Origin: Burkholderia sp. Bp8992
GTDB taxonomy: Bacteria > Pseudomonadota > Gammaproteobacteria > Burkholderiales > Burkholderiaceae
Reading direction: 5' to 3'
NCBI RefSeq assembly: GCF_003853705.1
Contig: NZ_QTQI01000013.1
Coordinates: 124,001-188,000 of the forward strand
DNA length: 64,000 bases
The notes beneath the pieces were generated by a model that saw only the letters and a list, made by a program, of their open reading frames with translations, did no database searches and was not told the origin of the DNA. The translations under genes and the position numbers were made by a program. This document shows, in pieces, positions 23,866 to 35,562 of the stretch; position 1 is the first letter of the stretch, and each line of letters begins with the position of its first letter.

Positions 23866-24654
23866 TCAGCTCGCGGCTTCGCCGTTCCCCGCTTCGTTCT
23901 CTTCGGCCGGCTTCTTCGGCACGAAGAATCGAGCGGCCAGCAGCCCGATCTCGAACAGCACGATCAGCGGCAGCGCGAGCATCAGTTGCGAGAACACGTC
24001 CGGCGGCGTGACGACCGCCGCGACCACGAATGCGCCGACGATCACGTAGGGCCGCATCTCCTTCAGTTTCTTCAGGGACAGCACGCCCATCCGCACGAGC
24101 AGCACGACGACGATCGGCACCTCGAACGTCACGCCGAATGCGATGAACATCCCGAGCACGAAGCTCAGGTAATTGTCGATGTCGGTCGTCATCTCGGCCC
24201 CGAGCGGCGCGTTGTAGTGCGCCATCACGCGGAAGATCGTCGGAAACACGAGGAAGTATGCGAATGCCATCCCGCACAGGAACAGCACGTAGCTGCTGCC
24301 GACGAGCGGCGTGACGAGCTTCTTCTCGTGCTGGTACAGCCCCGGCGCGACGAACGCCCAGATCTGGTACAGCACGATCGGCAGCGCGATCACGAGCGCG
24401 ACGAGCATCGTGACCTTCATCGGCACGAAGAACGAGCCGGTGACGTCGGTGACGATCATCTTGCCGTCCTTCGGCAGGTTCTCCATCAGCGGCCGCGCGA
24501 GCAGCCGGAAGATGTCGGGCGCCCAGTAGACGAGCCCGAGGAACACGACGATCACGGCCAGGCCCGCGCGAATGATGCGATCGCGAAGCTCGACGAGATG
24601 GGAAATGAAAGTTTCTTCCGGGGCGTCGCCCGGGTTCTGCTGGGGGTCGCTCAC
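23866..24654 (-). CDS. tatC: Sec-independent translocase TatC
   Basis: A 262-residue multi-pass protein, the receptor for twin-arginine signal peptides. The cytoplasmic N-terminus with FISHLVELRDRIIRA is the family signature. Six hydrophobic segments follow, with the FVAPGLYQHEKK loop. GTG 24654 is the start, giving SDPQQNPGDAPEETF; GAGGGCCGGT precedes it. It ends the tatA-tatB-tatC set, itself the end of a long minus-strand gene series. Confidence 0.95.
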   Translation of the reverse strand: MSDPQQNPGDAPEETFISHLVELRDRIIRAGLAVIVVFLGLVYWAPDIFRLLARPLMENLPKDGKMIVTDVTGSFFVPMKVTMLVALVIALPIVLYQIWAFVAPGLYQHEKKLVTPLVGSSYVLFLCGMAFAYFLVFPTIFRVMAHYNAPLGAEMTTDIDNYLSFVLGMFIAFGVTFEVPIVVVLLVRMGVLSLKKLKEMRPYVIVGAFVVAAVVTPPDVFSQLMLALPLIVLFEIGLLAARFFVPKKPAEENEAGNGEAAS

Positions 24655-24695
24655 ACCGGCCCTCGGTAGGATTGACGAGCGAGCATGCGCTCGGC

Positions 24696-25226
24696 TCAGA
24701 AGAAGCGCGTCGGCCGGCGCAGGCTGGCCGGCTGGTGGCGCGCGACACGCGCGGCGCCCGACTGCACGTGCGTGCGGCGGGTGGTCGCGCGCTTGTACCA
24801 GACAGGCGTCGCCGCCTGCTTCACGCGCCAGTTGCGGCGCTTCGGCGCAAGCGCGGCCGAACTGCCGCGCCACGACGGCGCCGCGGGCGCATCGGAACCG
24901 TACGAACCGGCATCGCCGGAAGCGCCGTCAAGACCGCCGACCGCGGAATGCCACGTGTCGTTCAGGTCCTTCTCGTGCTCGCGCAGGTTGTCGTGAATCG
25001 TCGTCTCGACGTTGCGTGCGGCCGATTCGAAATCGGTTTTCATCGTCCGCAACGCGTCGAGTTCGATTTCGCGCGAGACCTCGGCCTTCACGTCGTTGAT
25101 GTACCGCTGCGCACGGCCGAACAGCGCGCCTGCCGTACGCGCGACGCGCGGCAGGCGCTCGGGGCCGAGCACCACGAGCGCGACGACGCCGATCAGCGCC
25201 ATCTTGGAAAGACCGAGATCCAGCAT
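24696..25226 (-). CDS. tatB: Sec-independent translocase TatB
   Basis: A 176-residue protein with one N-terminal membrane helix (residues 7-22, MALIGVVALVVLGPERLP) including the conserved E and GPERLP, and an amphipathic helix (ARTAGALFGRAQRYINDVKAEV). The long basic C-terminal tail is weakly conserved. TatB forms the substrate-binding complex with TatC. 26 bp separate it from tatA. Confidence 0.95.
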   Translation of the reverse strand: MLDLGLSKMALIGVVALVVLGPERLPRVARTAGALFGRAQRYINDVKAEVSREIELDALRTMKTDFESAARNVETTIHDNLREHEKDLNDTWHSAVGGLDGASGDAGSYGSDAPAAPSWRGSSAALAPKRRNWRVKQAATPVWYKRATTRRTHVQSGAARVARHQPASLRRPTRFF

Positions 25227-25252
25227 CGCGAATGCCTGTCAGCGTGCCGGCG

Positions 25253-25483
25253 TTACGCCTTGTTCGAATCGGAACGCGTCGTTTCCTTCGCGTTGACGTC
25301 GACCGAGCCCGTGCGCGGCAGTTGCTGCGCATCGGCCGGCGTTTCACCTTCCTTCATGCCGTCCTTGAAACCCTTCACGGCGCTGCCGAGATCGTTACCG
25401 ATGTTGCGCAGTTTCTTCGTACCGAAAACCAGCGCGACGATCAGCAGCACGATCAGCCAGTGCCAAATGCTCAATCCACCCAT
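25253..25483 (-). CDS. tatA: Sec-independent translocase TatA
   Basis: A 76-residue pore-forming subunit: a short N-terminal membrane helix ([17 protein letters not shown]), the FGTKKL hinge, then an amphipathic helix ([17 protein letters not shown]) and a polar tail. ATG 25483 follows GAGAGGTTTCATC. It lies upstream of tatB. Confidence 0.95.
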   Translation of the reverse strand: MGGLSIWHWLIVLLIVALVFGTKKLRNIGNDLGSAVKGFKDGMKEGETPADAQQLPRTGSVDVNAKETTRSDSNKA

Positions 25484-25576
25484 GATGAAACCTCTCCTCA
25501 ACCACGCCGCCGTGCGGCGCAAATCGCCGGCGACGCGCCGGCTTCGACTATCGATGCGGGGAAACGCCCCGCGCCG

Positions 25577-25942
25577 TCAACCCATCCGCTGCCAGGGGCG
25601 CGGACCGGCCAGGATATGCGCGTGCAGGTGGTAGACCTCCTGCCCGCCGCCCGGGCCCGTATTGATCACCGTGCGGAAACCGGTTTCGCCGCCCGTGTAC
25701 GCGACGCCGAGCTGGTCGGCCAGGCGCGCGACGAGCAGCATCAGCCGGCCGAGCATCGGCGCATCGGCCGCACTCGCCGCCGACAGCGTCGGCAGGTGCT
25801 GACGCGGAATCACGAGCACGTGCGTCTCGGCCGCCGGGCGGATGTCGCGGAACGCGACGAATTCATCGTCCTCGTGCACCTTCGTGCTCGGGATCTCGCC
25901 TGCCGCGATCTTGCAGAACAGGCAATTCGGATCGTGACTCAT
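25577..25942 (-). CDS. HIT-family nucleotide hydrolase
   Basis: A 121-residue histidine-triad protein of the HinT class. It starts with the zinc-type pair CLFCKIAAGEIPS and ends with the triad motif HLHAHILAGP (H-x-H-x-H). These hydrolyse AMP-linked amides such as adenosine phosphoramidates. It is commonly found between hisE and tatA in betaproteobacteria, as here. The ATG overlaps no neighbour; 31 bp separate it from the membrane protein. Confidence 0.93.
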   Translation of the reverse strand: MSHDPNCLFCKIAAGEIPSTKVHEDDEFVAFRDIRPAAETHVLVIPRQHLPTLSAASAADAPMLGRLMLLVARLADQLGVAYTGGETGFRTVINTGPGGGQEVYHLHAHILAGPRPWQRMG

Positions 25943-25973
25943 GTTGCTCCTGCAAACGCCCGCGCGTGGCCGG

Positions 25974-26366
25974 TCAGAACCACGCCTGCGGATCGAGCGT
26001 CTTGTTGTCGTTCAGGTACAGCCAGCCCTTGATGATACGGTACAGCGTCCAGATCCATGTGACAAACATCACTGCGAATCCGATCACGACGAATGCCAGC
26101 GCGAACCCGATCACGTACGCGATCAACGCGCGCCAGAACGTGCGGATCTGCCACTCGAAGTGATCAGCGTACGGCGTGCCGGCCACATCGCCGCGCTTCA
26201 CGTAGTTGATGATGATCGCGATGATGCCCGTGACGCCGCCCGTCAGCCAGTGAAATGCATAAAGGCCGTAGAGCACGTGAGTCAGCGTGCGCAACCCGTT
26301 CAGGCGTTCGGCATCCGCTGCCCCCGGCACTGCAGGCGTCGGAAACTGGTTCGGCGTATCGTTCAT
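25974..26366 (-). CDS. DUF4870-like small membrane protein
   Basis: A 130-residue protein with three hydrophobic helices (VLYGLYAFHWLTGGVTGIIAIIINY, then a long ALIAYVIGFALAFVVIGFAVMFVTWIWTLYR region) and an aromatic C-terminus. The layout fits DUF4870/Tic20-like proteins of unknown function. ATG 26366 follows GGGGGTAGC; an upstream ATG at 26390 is less likely. It lies between hisE and the HIT gene. Confidence 0.8.
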   Translation of the reverse strand: MNDTPNQFPTPAVPGAADAERLNGLRTLTHVLYGLYAFHWLTGGVTGIIAIIINYVKRGDVAGTPYADHFEWQIRTFWRALIAYVIGFALAFVVIGFAVMFVTWIWTLYRIIKGWLYLNDNKTLDPQAWF

Positions 26367-26437
26367 GATGCTACCCCCGTCAGATGACAATTCTTACAGC
26401 TTACCGCACTGCTGCCACCGCGGCGGGACGATGCGCG

Positions 26438-26803
26438 TCAGCCGCCGTTTTCCTCGCGCTCGCGACGCTTGCGCAGCGCCTTTTCCTCGATGCCCGACAG
26501 TCCTTCGCGGCGCTCGAGTTCGGCGATCACGTCGGCCGGGCTCAGGTCGAAATGCGACAGCATCACGAGGCAGTGGAACCACAGGTCGGCCACTTCGCCG
26601 ACGAGTGCGGTCGGCGCGCCGCCCTGGCGCACGTCCTTCGCGGCCAGCACGACTTCCGTCGCCTCTTCGCCGATCTTCTTCAGCACCGCGTCGTCGCCCT
26701 TGTGAAACAGGCGCGATACGTACGATTGATCGGGATCGCCGCCCTTGCGGCTATCGATCACGGCCGCGAGGCGCAGCAGCGTGTCTTCGGTCGATTGCGT
26801 CAT
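26438..26803 (-). CDS. hisE: phosphoribosyl-ATP pyrophosphatase
   Basis: A 121-residue enzyme of histidine step 2 (PR-ATP to PR-AMP plus PPi). Motifs: [31 protein letters not shown] and the metal-binding [11 protein letters not shown]. It is separate from HisI, as usual in this group, and overlaps its end by 4 bases. The ATG is at 26803. Confidence 0.96.
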   Translation of the reverse strand: MTQSTEDTLLRLAAVIDSRKGGDPDQSYVSRLFHKGDDAVLKKIGEEATEVVLAAKDVRQGGAPTALVGEVADLWFHCLVMLSHFDLSPADVIAELERREGLSGIEEKALRKRREREENGG

Positions 26804-27215
26804 TTGTAGATGTGTTCGGGATCTTTCAGCACCGGCTCGACCGCGACCCAGTCGCCGCTGTCCACCGTACCTTCGAATTTCTGGAAGAAGCACGAATGCC
26901 GGCCGGTGTGGCACGCGATGCCCGACACCTGCTCGACCTTCAGCAGCACGACGTCCTCGTCGCAGTCGAGCCGCACCTCGTGCACGTGCTGCACGTGGCC
27001 CGACTCCTCGCCCTTGAACCACAGGCGCTTGCGCGAGCGCGAATAGTAGACCGCGCGCTGCGTCTCGATCGTCTTCGCCAGCGCCTCGCGATTCATCCAC
27101 GCGAACATCAGCACGTCGTTCGTCGACGCTTCCTGCGCGATCACCGGCACGAGGCCGTTGTCGTCCCAGCGGACCTTGTCGAGCCACGCGGGCAGGGATT
27201 TCGTTTCCGTATTCA

Positions 27216-27216
<1 letters not shown>
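26800..27216 (-). CDS. hisI: phosphoribosyl-AMP cyclohydrolase
   Basis: A 138-residue zinc enzyme of histidine step 3. Motifs: [33 protein letters not shown], the metal-site acid cluster DCDEDVVLL, and CHTGRHSCF. The start shares bases with the hisF stop at 27216, so the two are translationally coupled. Confidence 0.96.
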
Positions 27217-27989
<773 letters not shown>

Positions 27990-28027
27990 GATGTTGCGCC
28001 AAATGCCGCGCTGGGACGGCCGGTTGC

Positions 28028-28049
28028 GGAAGCCTCGCGCGAGGCTTCC
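28028..28049. repeat. perfect 22-bp palindrome between hisA and hisF
   Basis: GGAAGCCTCGC followed immediately by its reverse complement, GCGAGGCTTCC. It forms a hairpin in the 105-bp gap. No T-run, so it would be an mRNA-processing or attenuation element, or a protein site. Confidence 0.55.
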
Positions 28050-28094
28050 GGTCGGGGCCGCCTGCGGGCAGCCCCGGCGAACGCGACAGCCGCG

Positions 28095-28850
28095 TTACGC
28101 GTTGTCGAGTTCGCCGTTCAGTTCGTCCGCGCGCTTTTGCGCGGCCGCGAAATCGAGATCGCCGGAGTAGATCGCACGGCCGCAGATCACGCCTTCGACG
28201 CCGTGCTCTTCCGCTTCGCACAGGTTCTCGATGTCCGTGAGGTTCGACAGGCCGCCGCTGGCGATCACCGGGATGCCGACCGCCTGCGCGAGCTTCACGG
28301 TCGCCTCGATGTTGATGCCCTGCAGCATCCCGTCGCGGCCGATGTCCGTGTAGACGATCGATTCGACGCCGTAGTCCTCGAACTTCTTCGCGAGGTCGAT
28401 CACTTCGTGGCCGGTCAGCTTGCTCCAGCCGTCGGTCGCGACCTTGCCGTCCTTCGCGTCGAGGCCGACGATGATGCTGCCCGCGAACGCGGTGCACGCG
28501 TCCTGCAGGAAGCCCGGGTTCTTCACGGCGGCGGTACCGATGATCACGTAGGACAGGCCGGCGTCGAGATACTTCTCGATCGTCTCGAGGCTGCGGATGC
28601 CGCCGCCGAGCTGGACGGGGATTTCATCGCCGACTTCGTCGAGGATCGCTTCGATCGCCTCGAGATTCTTCGGCTTGCCGGCGAATGCGCCGTTCAGGTC
28701 GACGAGATGGAGCCGCCGGGCGCCGAGATCGACCCACTTGCGGGCCATCGCCGCCGGGTCCTCGGAAAAAATCGTGGCCTGGTCCATATCGCCCTGTTTG
28801 AGGCGCACACACTGACCGTCTTTGAGGTCGATGGCCGGAATCAGCAACAT
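28095..28850 (-). CDS. hisA: phosphoribosyl-formimino isomerase HisA
   Basis: A 251-residue TIM-barrel isomerase of histidine step 4. It has the N-terminal [17 protein letters not shown] with the catalytic Asp and the phosphate-binding glycine turns VQLGGGIRS and VIASGGLSN. It is a paralogue of the neighbouring hisF. Length and start are standard. Confidence 0.97.
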   Translation of the reverse strand: MLLIPAIDLKDGQCVRLKQGDMDQATIFSEDPAAMARKWVDLGARRLHLVDLNGAFAGKPKNLEAIEAILDEVGDEIPVQLGGGIRSLETIEKYLDAGLSYVIIGTAAVKNPGFLQDACTAFAGSIIVGLDAKDGKVATDGWSKLTGHEVIDLAKKFEDYGVESIVYTDIGRDGMLQGINIEATVKLAQAVGIPVIASGGLSNLTDIENLCEAEEHGVEGVICGRAIYSGDLDFAAAQKRADELNGELDNA

Positions 28851-29013
28851 AGCAATCGGGTGTCGTCGTGGAAAAAGAAAAGAATCCGGCGCGTACCGGC
28901 CAATCCGGTACCGCGCCGTCTCGCTAGTTTAGTACAACTCTTTCGGCGCTTTCGCTTGCGAACCCCGTGCGACAGGCCTTTCCGGGCCGCCGACTGTGGC
29001 TCGCGCACCACGT

Positions 29014-29655
29014 TCACGGTTTCCAGTGTACGAAGTTGCGATACAGACGCAACCCGACTTCCGCGCTTTTCTCGGGGTGGAATTGGGTCGCGAAGAGATT
29101 ATCCCGCGCGACCGCGGACGTAAACGGCGCGCCGTATGCCGTTTCGCCAACCGTATGCGCCGGGTTGTCCGGCGTCACGTAATAGCTGTGCACGAAGTAG
29201 AAATACGCATCGTCGGGCACGCCGTCCCACAGCGGGTGCGGCTGCGACTGGCGCACGCGGTTCCAGCCCATTTGCGGCACCTTGAAGCGCGAGCCGTCGT
29301 CCTGCACGCGGCCGCCGAGCTCGAAACGCACGACCTTGCCGGGCAACAGGCCGAGGCCCTTCGTGTCGCCTTCCGCGCTCCAGTCGAACAGCATCTGCTC
29401 GCCGACGCATACGCCGAGCAGCGGCTTCGTGCGCGACGCCTCGATCACGGCCTCCTGCAGGCCGGATTCGCCGAGGCAGCGCATGCAGTCGGGCATCGCG
29501 CCCTGGCCGGGCAGCACGACGCGGTCGGCCGCGCGAATCGCGGCCGGCGTGTCGACGATCGCCACGTCGGCGGCCGGTTCGGCCTTCTTGAGCGCCTGCG
29601 CGACCGAGCGCAGGTTGCCCATCCCATAATCCACAATCGCAATCGAAGTTTTCAT
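29014..29655 (-). CDS. hisH: imidazole glycerol phosphate synthase glutaminase subunit
   Basis: A 213-residue class-I glutamine amidotransferase. The nucleophile is Cys83 in GVCVGEQML, and the His and Glu partners lie in [10 protein letters not shown]. It supplies ammonia to HisF. ATG 29655; the stop of the MarC-like gene overlaps its start by 4 bases. Confidence 0.97.
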   Translation of the reverse strand: MKTSIAIVDYGMGNLRSVAQALKKAEPAADVAIVDTPAAIRAADRVVLPGQGAMPDCMRCLGESGLQEAVIEASRTKPLLGVCVGEQMLFDWSAEGDTKGLGLLPGKVVRFELGGRVQDDGSRFKVPQMGWNRVRQSQPHPLWDGVPDDAYFYFVHSYYVTPDNPAHTVGETAYGAPFTSAVARDNLFATQFHPEKSAEVGLRLYRNFVHWKP

Positions 29656-30272
29656 CTCAGTGCAGGCAGTAGCGCCCTCAGTCCATTGACGATGAATTCC
29701 ACCGCCAGCGCCGACAGCATCAGACCCATCAGCCGCGTGGCGATGTTGATGCCCGTGCGGCCGATCCAGTTCGCGATCGGCTCGGCGAGCCGCATCGCGA
29801 CGAAACACAGAAAAGCCAGGGCCGCGCCGATCGCGACCAGCCCGACCCGTTCATACCAGTGATGCGCGTTCGCCGCGTAGATGATCACCGTGCTGATCGA
29901 GCCGGGGCCCGTGAGCAGCGGAATCGCCAGCGGCACGACCGCGATGTTGTCCTTCAGCTCGGCCTCGTGGCGCTCCTCCGGCGTCGATCGCGTGTTGCCG
30001 ATCTGCGCGTTCAGCATGTTGATCGCCATCAGCAGCATGATGATCCCGCCGCCCACTTCGAGCGACCCGACCGAAATGCCGAAGAAGTTGATGATCTGCT
30101 GCCCGAGCAGCGCGGTCACCGTCATCACGCAGAACACGGACACCGATGCGATCCGGATCGTGCGCCGCCGCTCGTCGTCCGTCTGCTGCGCCGTCAGGCT
30201 CAGGAAGAACGGCACCGCGCCGACCGGATTGATCAGCGCCAGCAGCGAAATGAACGATTTGAGCAGATCCAT
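29652..30272 (-). CDS. MarC-family membrane protein
   Basis: A 206-residue inner-membrane protein with six hydrophobic segments and the family's [18 protein letters not shown] start and [20 protein letters not shown] loop. The transport role is unproven; E. coli MarC, once tied to multidrug resistance, is not. It interrupts the his genes between hisB and hisH and overlaps hisH by 4 bases, so it is co-expressed with them. Confidence 0.92.
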   Translation of the reverse strand: MDLLKSFISLLALINPVGAVPFFLSLTAQQTDDERRRTIRIASVSVFCVMTVTALLGQQIINFFGISVGSLEVGGGIIMLLMAINMLNAQIGNTRSTPEERHEAELKDNIAVVPLAIPLLTGPGSISTVIIYAANAHHWYERVGLVAIGAALAFLCFVAMRLAEPIANWIGRTGINIATRLMGLMLSALAVEFIVNGLRALLPALR

Positions 30273-30335
30273 CGCAAGCCGGCGCCGCGCGCCGAAGCCG
30301 TGAGGTTTGTCCTTGGCGTCCGTCCATCCGGACGA

Positions 30336-30923
30336 TCAGAGGCTGCCTTTCGTCGACGGAATCTGCCCCGCCGCCCGCTCGTCGAACTCCACGGCCGCGC
30401 GCAGCGCACGGCCGAAGGCCTTGAACACGGTTTCGAGCTGATGGTGCGCGTTGATCCCGCGCAGGTTGTCGATGTGCAGCGTGACGCCCGCGTGGTTCAC
30501 GAAACCGCGGAAGAACTCGATCGACAGGTCGACGTCGAACGTGCCGATCCGCGCACGCGTGAACGGCACGTGGAATTCGAGGCCCGGCCGGCCCGAGAAG
30601 TCGATCACGACGCGCGACAGCGCCTCGTCGAGCGGCACGTACGAATGGCCGTAGCGGCGGATGCCCTTGCGGTCGCCGATCGCCTTCGCGACGGCCTGAC
30701 CGAGCGTGATGCCGACATCCTCGACCGTGTGGTGGTCGTCGATATGCGTGTCGCCGTGCGCTTCGACCTCGAGATCGAACAGACCGTGCCGCGCGATCTG
30801 GTCGAGCATATGGTCGAGAAACGGCACGCCGGTGGCCAGCTTCTGCTGGCCGGTGCCGTCGAGATCGAGCTTCACACGGATCTGCGTTTCGCTGGTATTG
30901 CGAACGACTTCCGCCACACGCAT
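30336..30923 (-). CDS. hisB: imidazoleglycerol-phosphate dehydratase
   Basis: A 195-residue monofunctional enzyme of histidine step 6 (no phosphatase domain). The two manganese-binding repeats are seen: [15 protein letters not shown] and [19 protein letters not shown] 30923; the longer frame to 31067 is rejected because it adds an unconserved arginine-rich prefix. Confidence 0.96.
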   Translation of the reverse strand: MRVAEVVRNTSETQIRVKLDLDGTGQQKLATGVPFLDHMLDQIARHGLFDLEVEAHGDTHIDDHHTVEDVGITLGQAVAKAIGDRKGIRRYGHSYVPLDEALSRVVIDFSGRPGLEFHVPFTRARIGTFDVDLSIEFFRGFVNHAGVTLHIDNLRGINAHHQLETVFKAFGRALRAAVEFDERAAGQIPSTKGSL

Positions 30924-30988
30924 GGCAATTCCTTGATTGAGTCTGTAGTAAATGGGGATTGATCGTCGCGCGCCGCCGCGCCCTGGGC

Positions 30989-32062
30989 TCAACCGGGCAG
31001 CGCGAGTTTCAAGGCGGCCAGCAGGCGGGCGTTTTCGTCGGGAGAACCGACGGTCAGCCGCACGCATTCGGCCAGTAATGGATGCATTTTACTCACGTTT
31101 TTGACCAGCACCCGCTCAGTGAGCAGCGCATCGAACACGGCAGCCGCGTCCGGCACGCGCACCAGCAGGAAATTGCCGGCGCTCGGGAACACCATCGCGC
31201 CCGGCAGCGCGGCCACGGCCTGCGCGAGGCGCGCGCGTTCCGCGCGCAGCTCGGCCGCCTGCGCATCGAGCACGTCGAGGTGGTCGAGCAGGAAATCGGC
31301 GGTCGCCTGGGTCAGCACGTTGATGTTGTACGGCGGGCGCACCTTGTCGAATTCGGTCAGCCACGCGTGCCGCCCGACGAGATAGCCGAGGCGGATGCCG
31401 GCAAGGCCGAGCTTCGACACCGTACGCATCACGACGACGTTGTCGAACTCGGCGGCGCGCGGCAGCCACGAACGCTCGGCGAACGGCTGGTACGCCTCGT
31501 CGATCACGATCAGGCTGTGCCGCGCGGCGGCAATGATCCGTTCGACGTCGGCATCGTCGTACAGCGTGCCGGTCGGGTTGTTCGGGTACGCGAGATAGAC
31601 GATCGCGGGCCGGTGCTCGGCGATCGCCGCGAGCATCGCGTCGACGTCGAGCGTCAGGTCGGCCTGCAGCGGCACGCCGACGAATTCGAGCTGCGCGAGC
31701 TTCGCCGACAGCTCGTACATCACGAAGCCCGGCACCGGCGCGAGCACCTTCGCGCCCGGCTGCGCGCACGCGACCGAGATCATGCTGATGATTTCGTCGG
31801 AGCCGTTGCCGAGCAGCACGTCGCAACCGGCCGGCACGCCCATCGCGTGGCGCAGCTTGTCGAGCAGTGCGGCCGGGCGCGGCGCAGGATAGCGGTTCAG
31901 CGCGACCTGCGCGAGACGCTCGCCCAGCGCCGCGGCGAGCGGCTCGGGCAGCGGGTACGGATTCTCCATCGCGTCGAGCTTCACGAACCCGCTCGCGTCG
32001 GGCACCGGGTAGCTCGTCATCGCGAGCACGTCGCGGCGGATGATGTCTTGTGGCGTCGTCAT
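30989..32062 (-). CDS. hisC: histidinol-phosphate aminotransferase
   Basis: A 357-residue class-II aminotransferase. It shows the N-terminal [16 protein letters not shown], substrate and PLP motifs ([21 protein letters not shown]) and the Schiff-base lysine in [15 protein letters not shown]. It transfers an amino group from glutamate to imidazole acetol phosphate. It lies between hisD and hisB. Confidence 0.96.
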   Translation of the reverse strand: MTTPQDIIRRDVLAMTSYPVPDASGFVKLDAMENPYPLPEPLAAALGERLAQVALNRYPAPRPAALLDKLRHAMGVPAGCDVLLGNGSDEIISMISVACAQPGAKVLAPVPGFVMYELSAKLAQLEFVGVPLQADLTLDVDAMLAAIAEHRPAIVYLAYPNNPTGTLYDDADVERIIAAARHSLIVIDEAYQPFAERSWLPRAAEFDNVVVMRTVSKLGLAGIRLGYLVGRHAWLTEFDKVRPPYNINVLTQATADFLLDHLDVLDAQAAELRAERARLAQAVAALPGAMVFPSAGNFLLVRVPDAAAVFDALLTERVLVKNVSKMHPLLAECVRLTVGSPDENARLLAALKLALPG

Positions 32063-32207
32063 GGTCTCAAGCCGGCGTGCGTCGCGCCGGCATCAAATAG
32101 GTCGGCAAGGCGGCGGCTGCCGCCCTGCACTCGTCTCCAGCCCCGGTTCGCGGTACCGGCCGGCGCCGGCGCATCCGCGCCCGCCCCCGGCCCCGCGCAG
32201 TGCGTGG

Positions 32208-33524
32208 TCAGCCCTTCATCCGGAACTCGGCGCTCTTCGCATGCGCCTGCAGCCCTTCGCCGTACGCGAGCTCGGACGCGATCTCGCCGAGCGTCTGGGC
32301 ACCTTCCGCGCTGACTTCGATCAGGCTCGAACGCTTGATGAAGTCGTACACGCCGAGCGGCGACGAGAAGCGCGCGGTGCGCGACGTCGGCAGCACGTGG
32401 TTCGGGCCCGCGCAGTAGTCGCCGAGGCTTTCGCTCGTGTAGCGGCCGAGGAAGATCGCGCCTGCGTGGCGGATCTGCTGGCCCCATTGCTGCGGTTCCA
32501 GCGCCGAGATTTCGAGGTGCTCGGGCGCGATGTCGTTCGCGATCCGGCACGCTTCGGCCATGTCGCGCACCTTGATCAGCGCACCACGCCCTTCGAGCGA
32601 TGCGCGGATCACGTCCTGGCGCGGCATCGACGGCAGCAGCTCGGCGATCGCCTTCTCGACGCGGTCGAGGAACGCGCCGTCCGGGCACAGCAGGATCGAC
32701 TGCGCAAGCTCGTCGTGCTCGGCCTGCGAGAACAGGTCCATCGCGACCCAGTTCGGATCGGTCGTGCCGTCGCACAGTACGAGGATTTCCGACGGGCCGG
32801 CGATCATGTCGATGCCGACCGTGCCGAACACGCGGCGCTTCGCCGATGCGACGTACGCATTGCCCGGGCCGCAGATCTTGTCGACGGCCGGCACCGTCGC
32901 GGTGCCGTACGCGAGCGCACCGACCGCCTGCGCACCGCCGATCGTGAACACGCGATCGACGCCGCCGAGCAGGGCCGCAGCCAGCACGAGGTCGTTCTTC
33001 ACGCCGTCCGGCGTCGGCACGACCATCACGATCTCGCCGACCCCCGCGACACGCGCGGGAATCGCGTTCATCAGCACCGACGACGGATACGCGGCCTTGC
33101 CGCCCGGCACGTACAGGCCGACGCGGTCGAGCGGCGTGACCTTCTGGCCGAGCACCGTGCCGTCCGCCTCCGTGTACTGCCAGCTATGCGTGCCGCACTC
33201 GATCTTCTGCTTCTCGTGGTACGCGCGGACCCGCGCCGCGGCCGCTTCCAGCGCCGCGCGCGCCTTCGGCGCGAGACCGTCGAGCGCCGTCTGCAGCGCG
33301 TCCTGCGGCAGTTCGAGCGCGGCGACGCTGTCCGCGCTCAGCCGGTCGAAGCGGTTGGTGTACTCGAGCACCGCGGCGTCGCCGCGCGACTTCACGTCGG
33401 CGAGGATCTGCGCGACCGATTGCTCGATCGCTGCGTCTTCGCTCGCCTCGAACGCGAGCAGCGCGCGCAGCGCGGCGCCGAAGCCTTCGTTCGTCGAATC
33501 GAGCTTGCGGATGGTGATGGACAT
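32208..33524 (-). CDS. hisD: histidinol dehydrogenase
   Basis: A 438-residue zinc enzyme that oxidises L-histidinol to histidine. Signature motifs: [49 protein letters not shown], and the zinc and active-site region [13 protein letters not shown] standard-length protein between hisG and hisC. Zinc-ligand and catalytic residues appear intact. Confidence 0.97.
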   Translation of the reverse strand: MSITIRKLDSTNEGFGAALRALLAFEASEDAAIEQSVAQILADVKSRGDAAVLEYTNRFDRLSADSVAALELPQDALQTALDGLAPKARAALEAAAARVRAYHEKQKIECGTHSWQYTEADGTVLGQKVTPLDRVGLYVPGGKAAYPSSVLMNAIPARVAGVGEIVMVVPTPDGVKNDLVLAAALLGGVDRVFTIGGAQAVGALAYGTATVPAVDKICGPGNAYVASAKRRVFGTVGIDMIAGPSEILVLCDGTTDPNWVAMDLFSQAEHDELAQSILLCPDGAFLDRVEKAIAELLPSMPRQDVIRASLEGRGALIKVRDMAEACRIANDIAPEHLEISALEPQQWGQQIRHAGAIFLGRYTSESLGDYCAGPNHVLPTSRTARFSSPLGVYDFIKRSSLIEVSAEGAQTLGEIASELAYGEGLQAHAKSAEFRMKG

Positions 33525-33548
33525 GGGAGTTCCGTTACGGTGATGCGC

Positions 33549-34202
33549 TCAACCGCCATTCTGCGACGCGCGTTCGAACGCGTCGAGGATCGGCTTGAGC
33601 GCCGCGCGCTTCAACTTCAGCGCGGCCTGGTTCACGACGAGGCGCGACGAGATCGCCATGATCTCCTCGACCTCGACCAGATTGTTCGCCTTCAGCGTGC
33701 CGCCCGAGCTGACGAGGTCGACGATCGCGTCGGCCAGCCCGACCAGCGGCGCGAGCTCCATCGAACCGTACAGCTTGATCAGGTCGACGTGCACGCCCTT
33801 CGCGGCAAAGTGTTCGCGTGCCGTTTCGACGTACTTCGTCGCGACGCGCAGCCGCGCGCCCTGGCGCACGGCGCTCGCATAGTCGAAACCGGCCGAGACG
33901 GCCACCGACATCCGGCAGCGCGCAATGTTCAGATCGATCGGCTGGTACAGGCCCGAGCCGCCGTGCTCGACCAGCACGTCCTTGCCGGCCACGCCGAAAT
34001 CGGCCGCGCCGTATTCGACGTAGGTCGGCACGTCGCTCGCGCGCACGATGATCACGCGCAGGTCGGGGTTCGTCGTCGGCAGGATCAGCTTGCGCGATGT
34101 TTCCGGATCCTCGGTGACCTGCACGCCGGCCGCGGCCAGCAACGGCAGGGTTTCCTCGAAAATCCGGCCCTTCGACAGGGCGAGGGTCAGCGGCGCGGTC
34201 AT
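33549..34202 (-). CDS. hisG: ATP phosphoribosyltransferase, short form
   Basis: A 217-residue HisG_S form: it starts [18 protein letters not shown] and ends shortly after [21 protein letters not shown], so the C-terminal feedback domain is missing. Family knowledge: short HisG needs the HisRS-like HisZ subunit for activity and regulation. No hisZ is present here, so it is presumably encoded elsewhere. It overlaps the murA stop by 4 bases. Confidence 0.95.
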   Translation of the reverse strand: MTAPLTLALSKGRIFEETLPLLAAAGVQVTEDPETSRKLILPTTNPDLRVIIVRASDVPTYVEYGAADFGVAGKDVLVEHGGSGLYQPIDLNIARCRMSVAVSAGFDYASAVRQGARLRVATKYVETAREHFAAKGVHVDLIKLYGSMELAPLVGLADAIVDLVSSGGTLKANNLVEVEEIMAISSRLVVNQAALKLKRAALKPILDAFERASQNGG

Positions 34203-35548
34203 GCTTGGCTCCCGGAAAGGCGACGCACGTTCGCGCCGACGGCGGTCAGTTTGGCTTCCATGCGGTCGTAGCCGCGGTCCAGGTGATAGATGCGGTCGAC
34301 GAGCGTTTCGCCGTCGGCGCGCAGCCCGGCGATCACGAGGCTCGCGGACGCACGCAGGTCGGTCGCCATCACGTTCGCGCCCGACAGCTTCTCGACGCCC
34401 GTCACGAGCGCGGTATTGCCATCGATCGTGATGTTCGCGCCGAGCCGGTTCAGCTCCTGCACGTGCATGAAGCGGTTCTCGAAAATGGTTTCGACGACCT
34501 GCGCGGTGCCCGTCGCGACCGTATTGAGGGCCATGAACTGCGCCTGCATGTCGGTCGGGAACGCCGGGTATTCCGACGTGCGGATCGTCACCGCGGACGG
34601 CCGGCGGTCCATCTTCACGCGCAGCCAGCTGTCGCCTTCCTCGATCGACACGCCGGCTTCGCGCAGCTTGTCGATCACCGCGTCGAGGATGTGCGGGCGC
34701 ACGCCCGTCAGCATCACGTCGCCGCCGGCCGCCGCGACCGCGCACAGGAACGTGCCGGCCTCGATGCGGTCGGGGATCACCGAATGGCGCGCGCCGTGCA
34801 GCCGCTCGACGCCCTGGATCACGAGGCGATCGGTGCCGATACCGTCGATTTTCGCGCCCATCGCGACCAGCAGGTGCGCGAGATCGCTCACTTCCGGTTC
34901 ACGCGCGGCGTTTTCGATCACCGTCTCGCCGTCCGCCAGCGTCGCGGCCATCAGCAGGTTTTCCGTGCCCGTCACCGTAATCATGTCGGTCACGATGCGT
35001 GCGCCCTTCAGGCGCTTCGCGCGCGCTTCGATGAAGCCGTGCTCGATGCTGATCTCGGCGCCCATCGCCTGCAGGCCCTTGATGTGCTGGTCGACCGGAC
35101 GCGCGCCGATCGCGCAGCCGCCCGGCAGCGACACCTTCGCTTCGCCGAAGCGCGCGAGCAGCGGCCCGAGCACGAGGATCGACGCGCGCATCGTCTTCAC
35201 GAGCTCGTACGGCGCGACGAGGTTGTCGACGCGCGACGCGTCGAGCTGCACGCGGCAGCCGTCGGTCTCGCTCTTCACGCCCATCTGGTTCAGCACCTTC
35301 AGCGTGGTGCGCACGTCCTTCAGGTTCGGCACGTTGTCGAGGTCGACCGGGTCGGCGGTGAGCAGCCCCGCGCACAGGATCGGCAGTGCGGCGTTCTTCG
35401 CGCCCGACACGACGATCTCGCCGGACAGGCGCTTGCCGCCTTCGATCACGAGCTTGTCCATCCCCTGTCCCTGCGATTCCCCGTTGGCGGCCGGGTGTGC
35501 CGTGGCGACGCTCTTGACGGCGTCGCGCTCGTTGACGGTGACTTGCAC
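34199..35548 (-). CDS. murA: UDP-N-acetylglucosamine enolpyruvyl transferase
   Basis: A 449-residue EPSP-synthase-fold enzyme making the first committed peptidoglycan precursor. The catalytic Cys145 is in [15 protein letters not shown], so normal fosfomycin-type inactivation chemistry is expected. Two glycine- and arginine-rich domains follow the usual order. GTG 35548 is taken as the start; MDKLVIEGG at 35461 is an in-frame alternative with a fair GGG-rich site. It lies ahead of hisG and overlaps it. Confidence 0.95.
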   Translation of the reverse strand: MQVTVNERDAVKSVATAHPAANGESQGQGMDKLVIEGGKRLSGEIVVSGAKNAALPILCAGLLTADPVDLDNVPNLKDVRTTLKVLNQMGVKSETDGCRVQLDASRVDNLVAPYELVKTMRASILVLGPLLARFGEAKVSLPGGCAIGARPVDQHIKGLQAMGAEISIEHGFIEARAKRLKGARIVTDMITVTGTENLLMAATLADGETVIENAAREPEVSDLAHLLVAMGAKIDGIGTDRLVIQGVERLHGARHSVIPDRIEAGTFLCAVAAAGGDVMLTGVRPHILDAVIDKLREAGVSIEEGDSWLRVKMDRRPSAVTIRTSEYPAFPTDMQAQFMALNTVATGTAQVVETIFENRFMHVQELNRLGANITIDGNTALVTGVEKLSGANVMATDLRASASLVIAGLRADGETLVDRIYHLDRGYDRMEAKLTAVGANVRRLSGSQA

Positions 35549-35562
35549 TCAGTGATTTCCGG

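Noticed and set aside
32040-34271. 743-codon plus-strand frame opposite hisD and hisG
   Set aside because: Antisense shadow of well-conserved his genes; no start-site or domain support.
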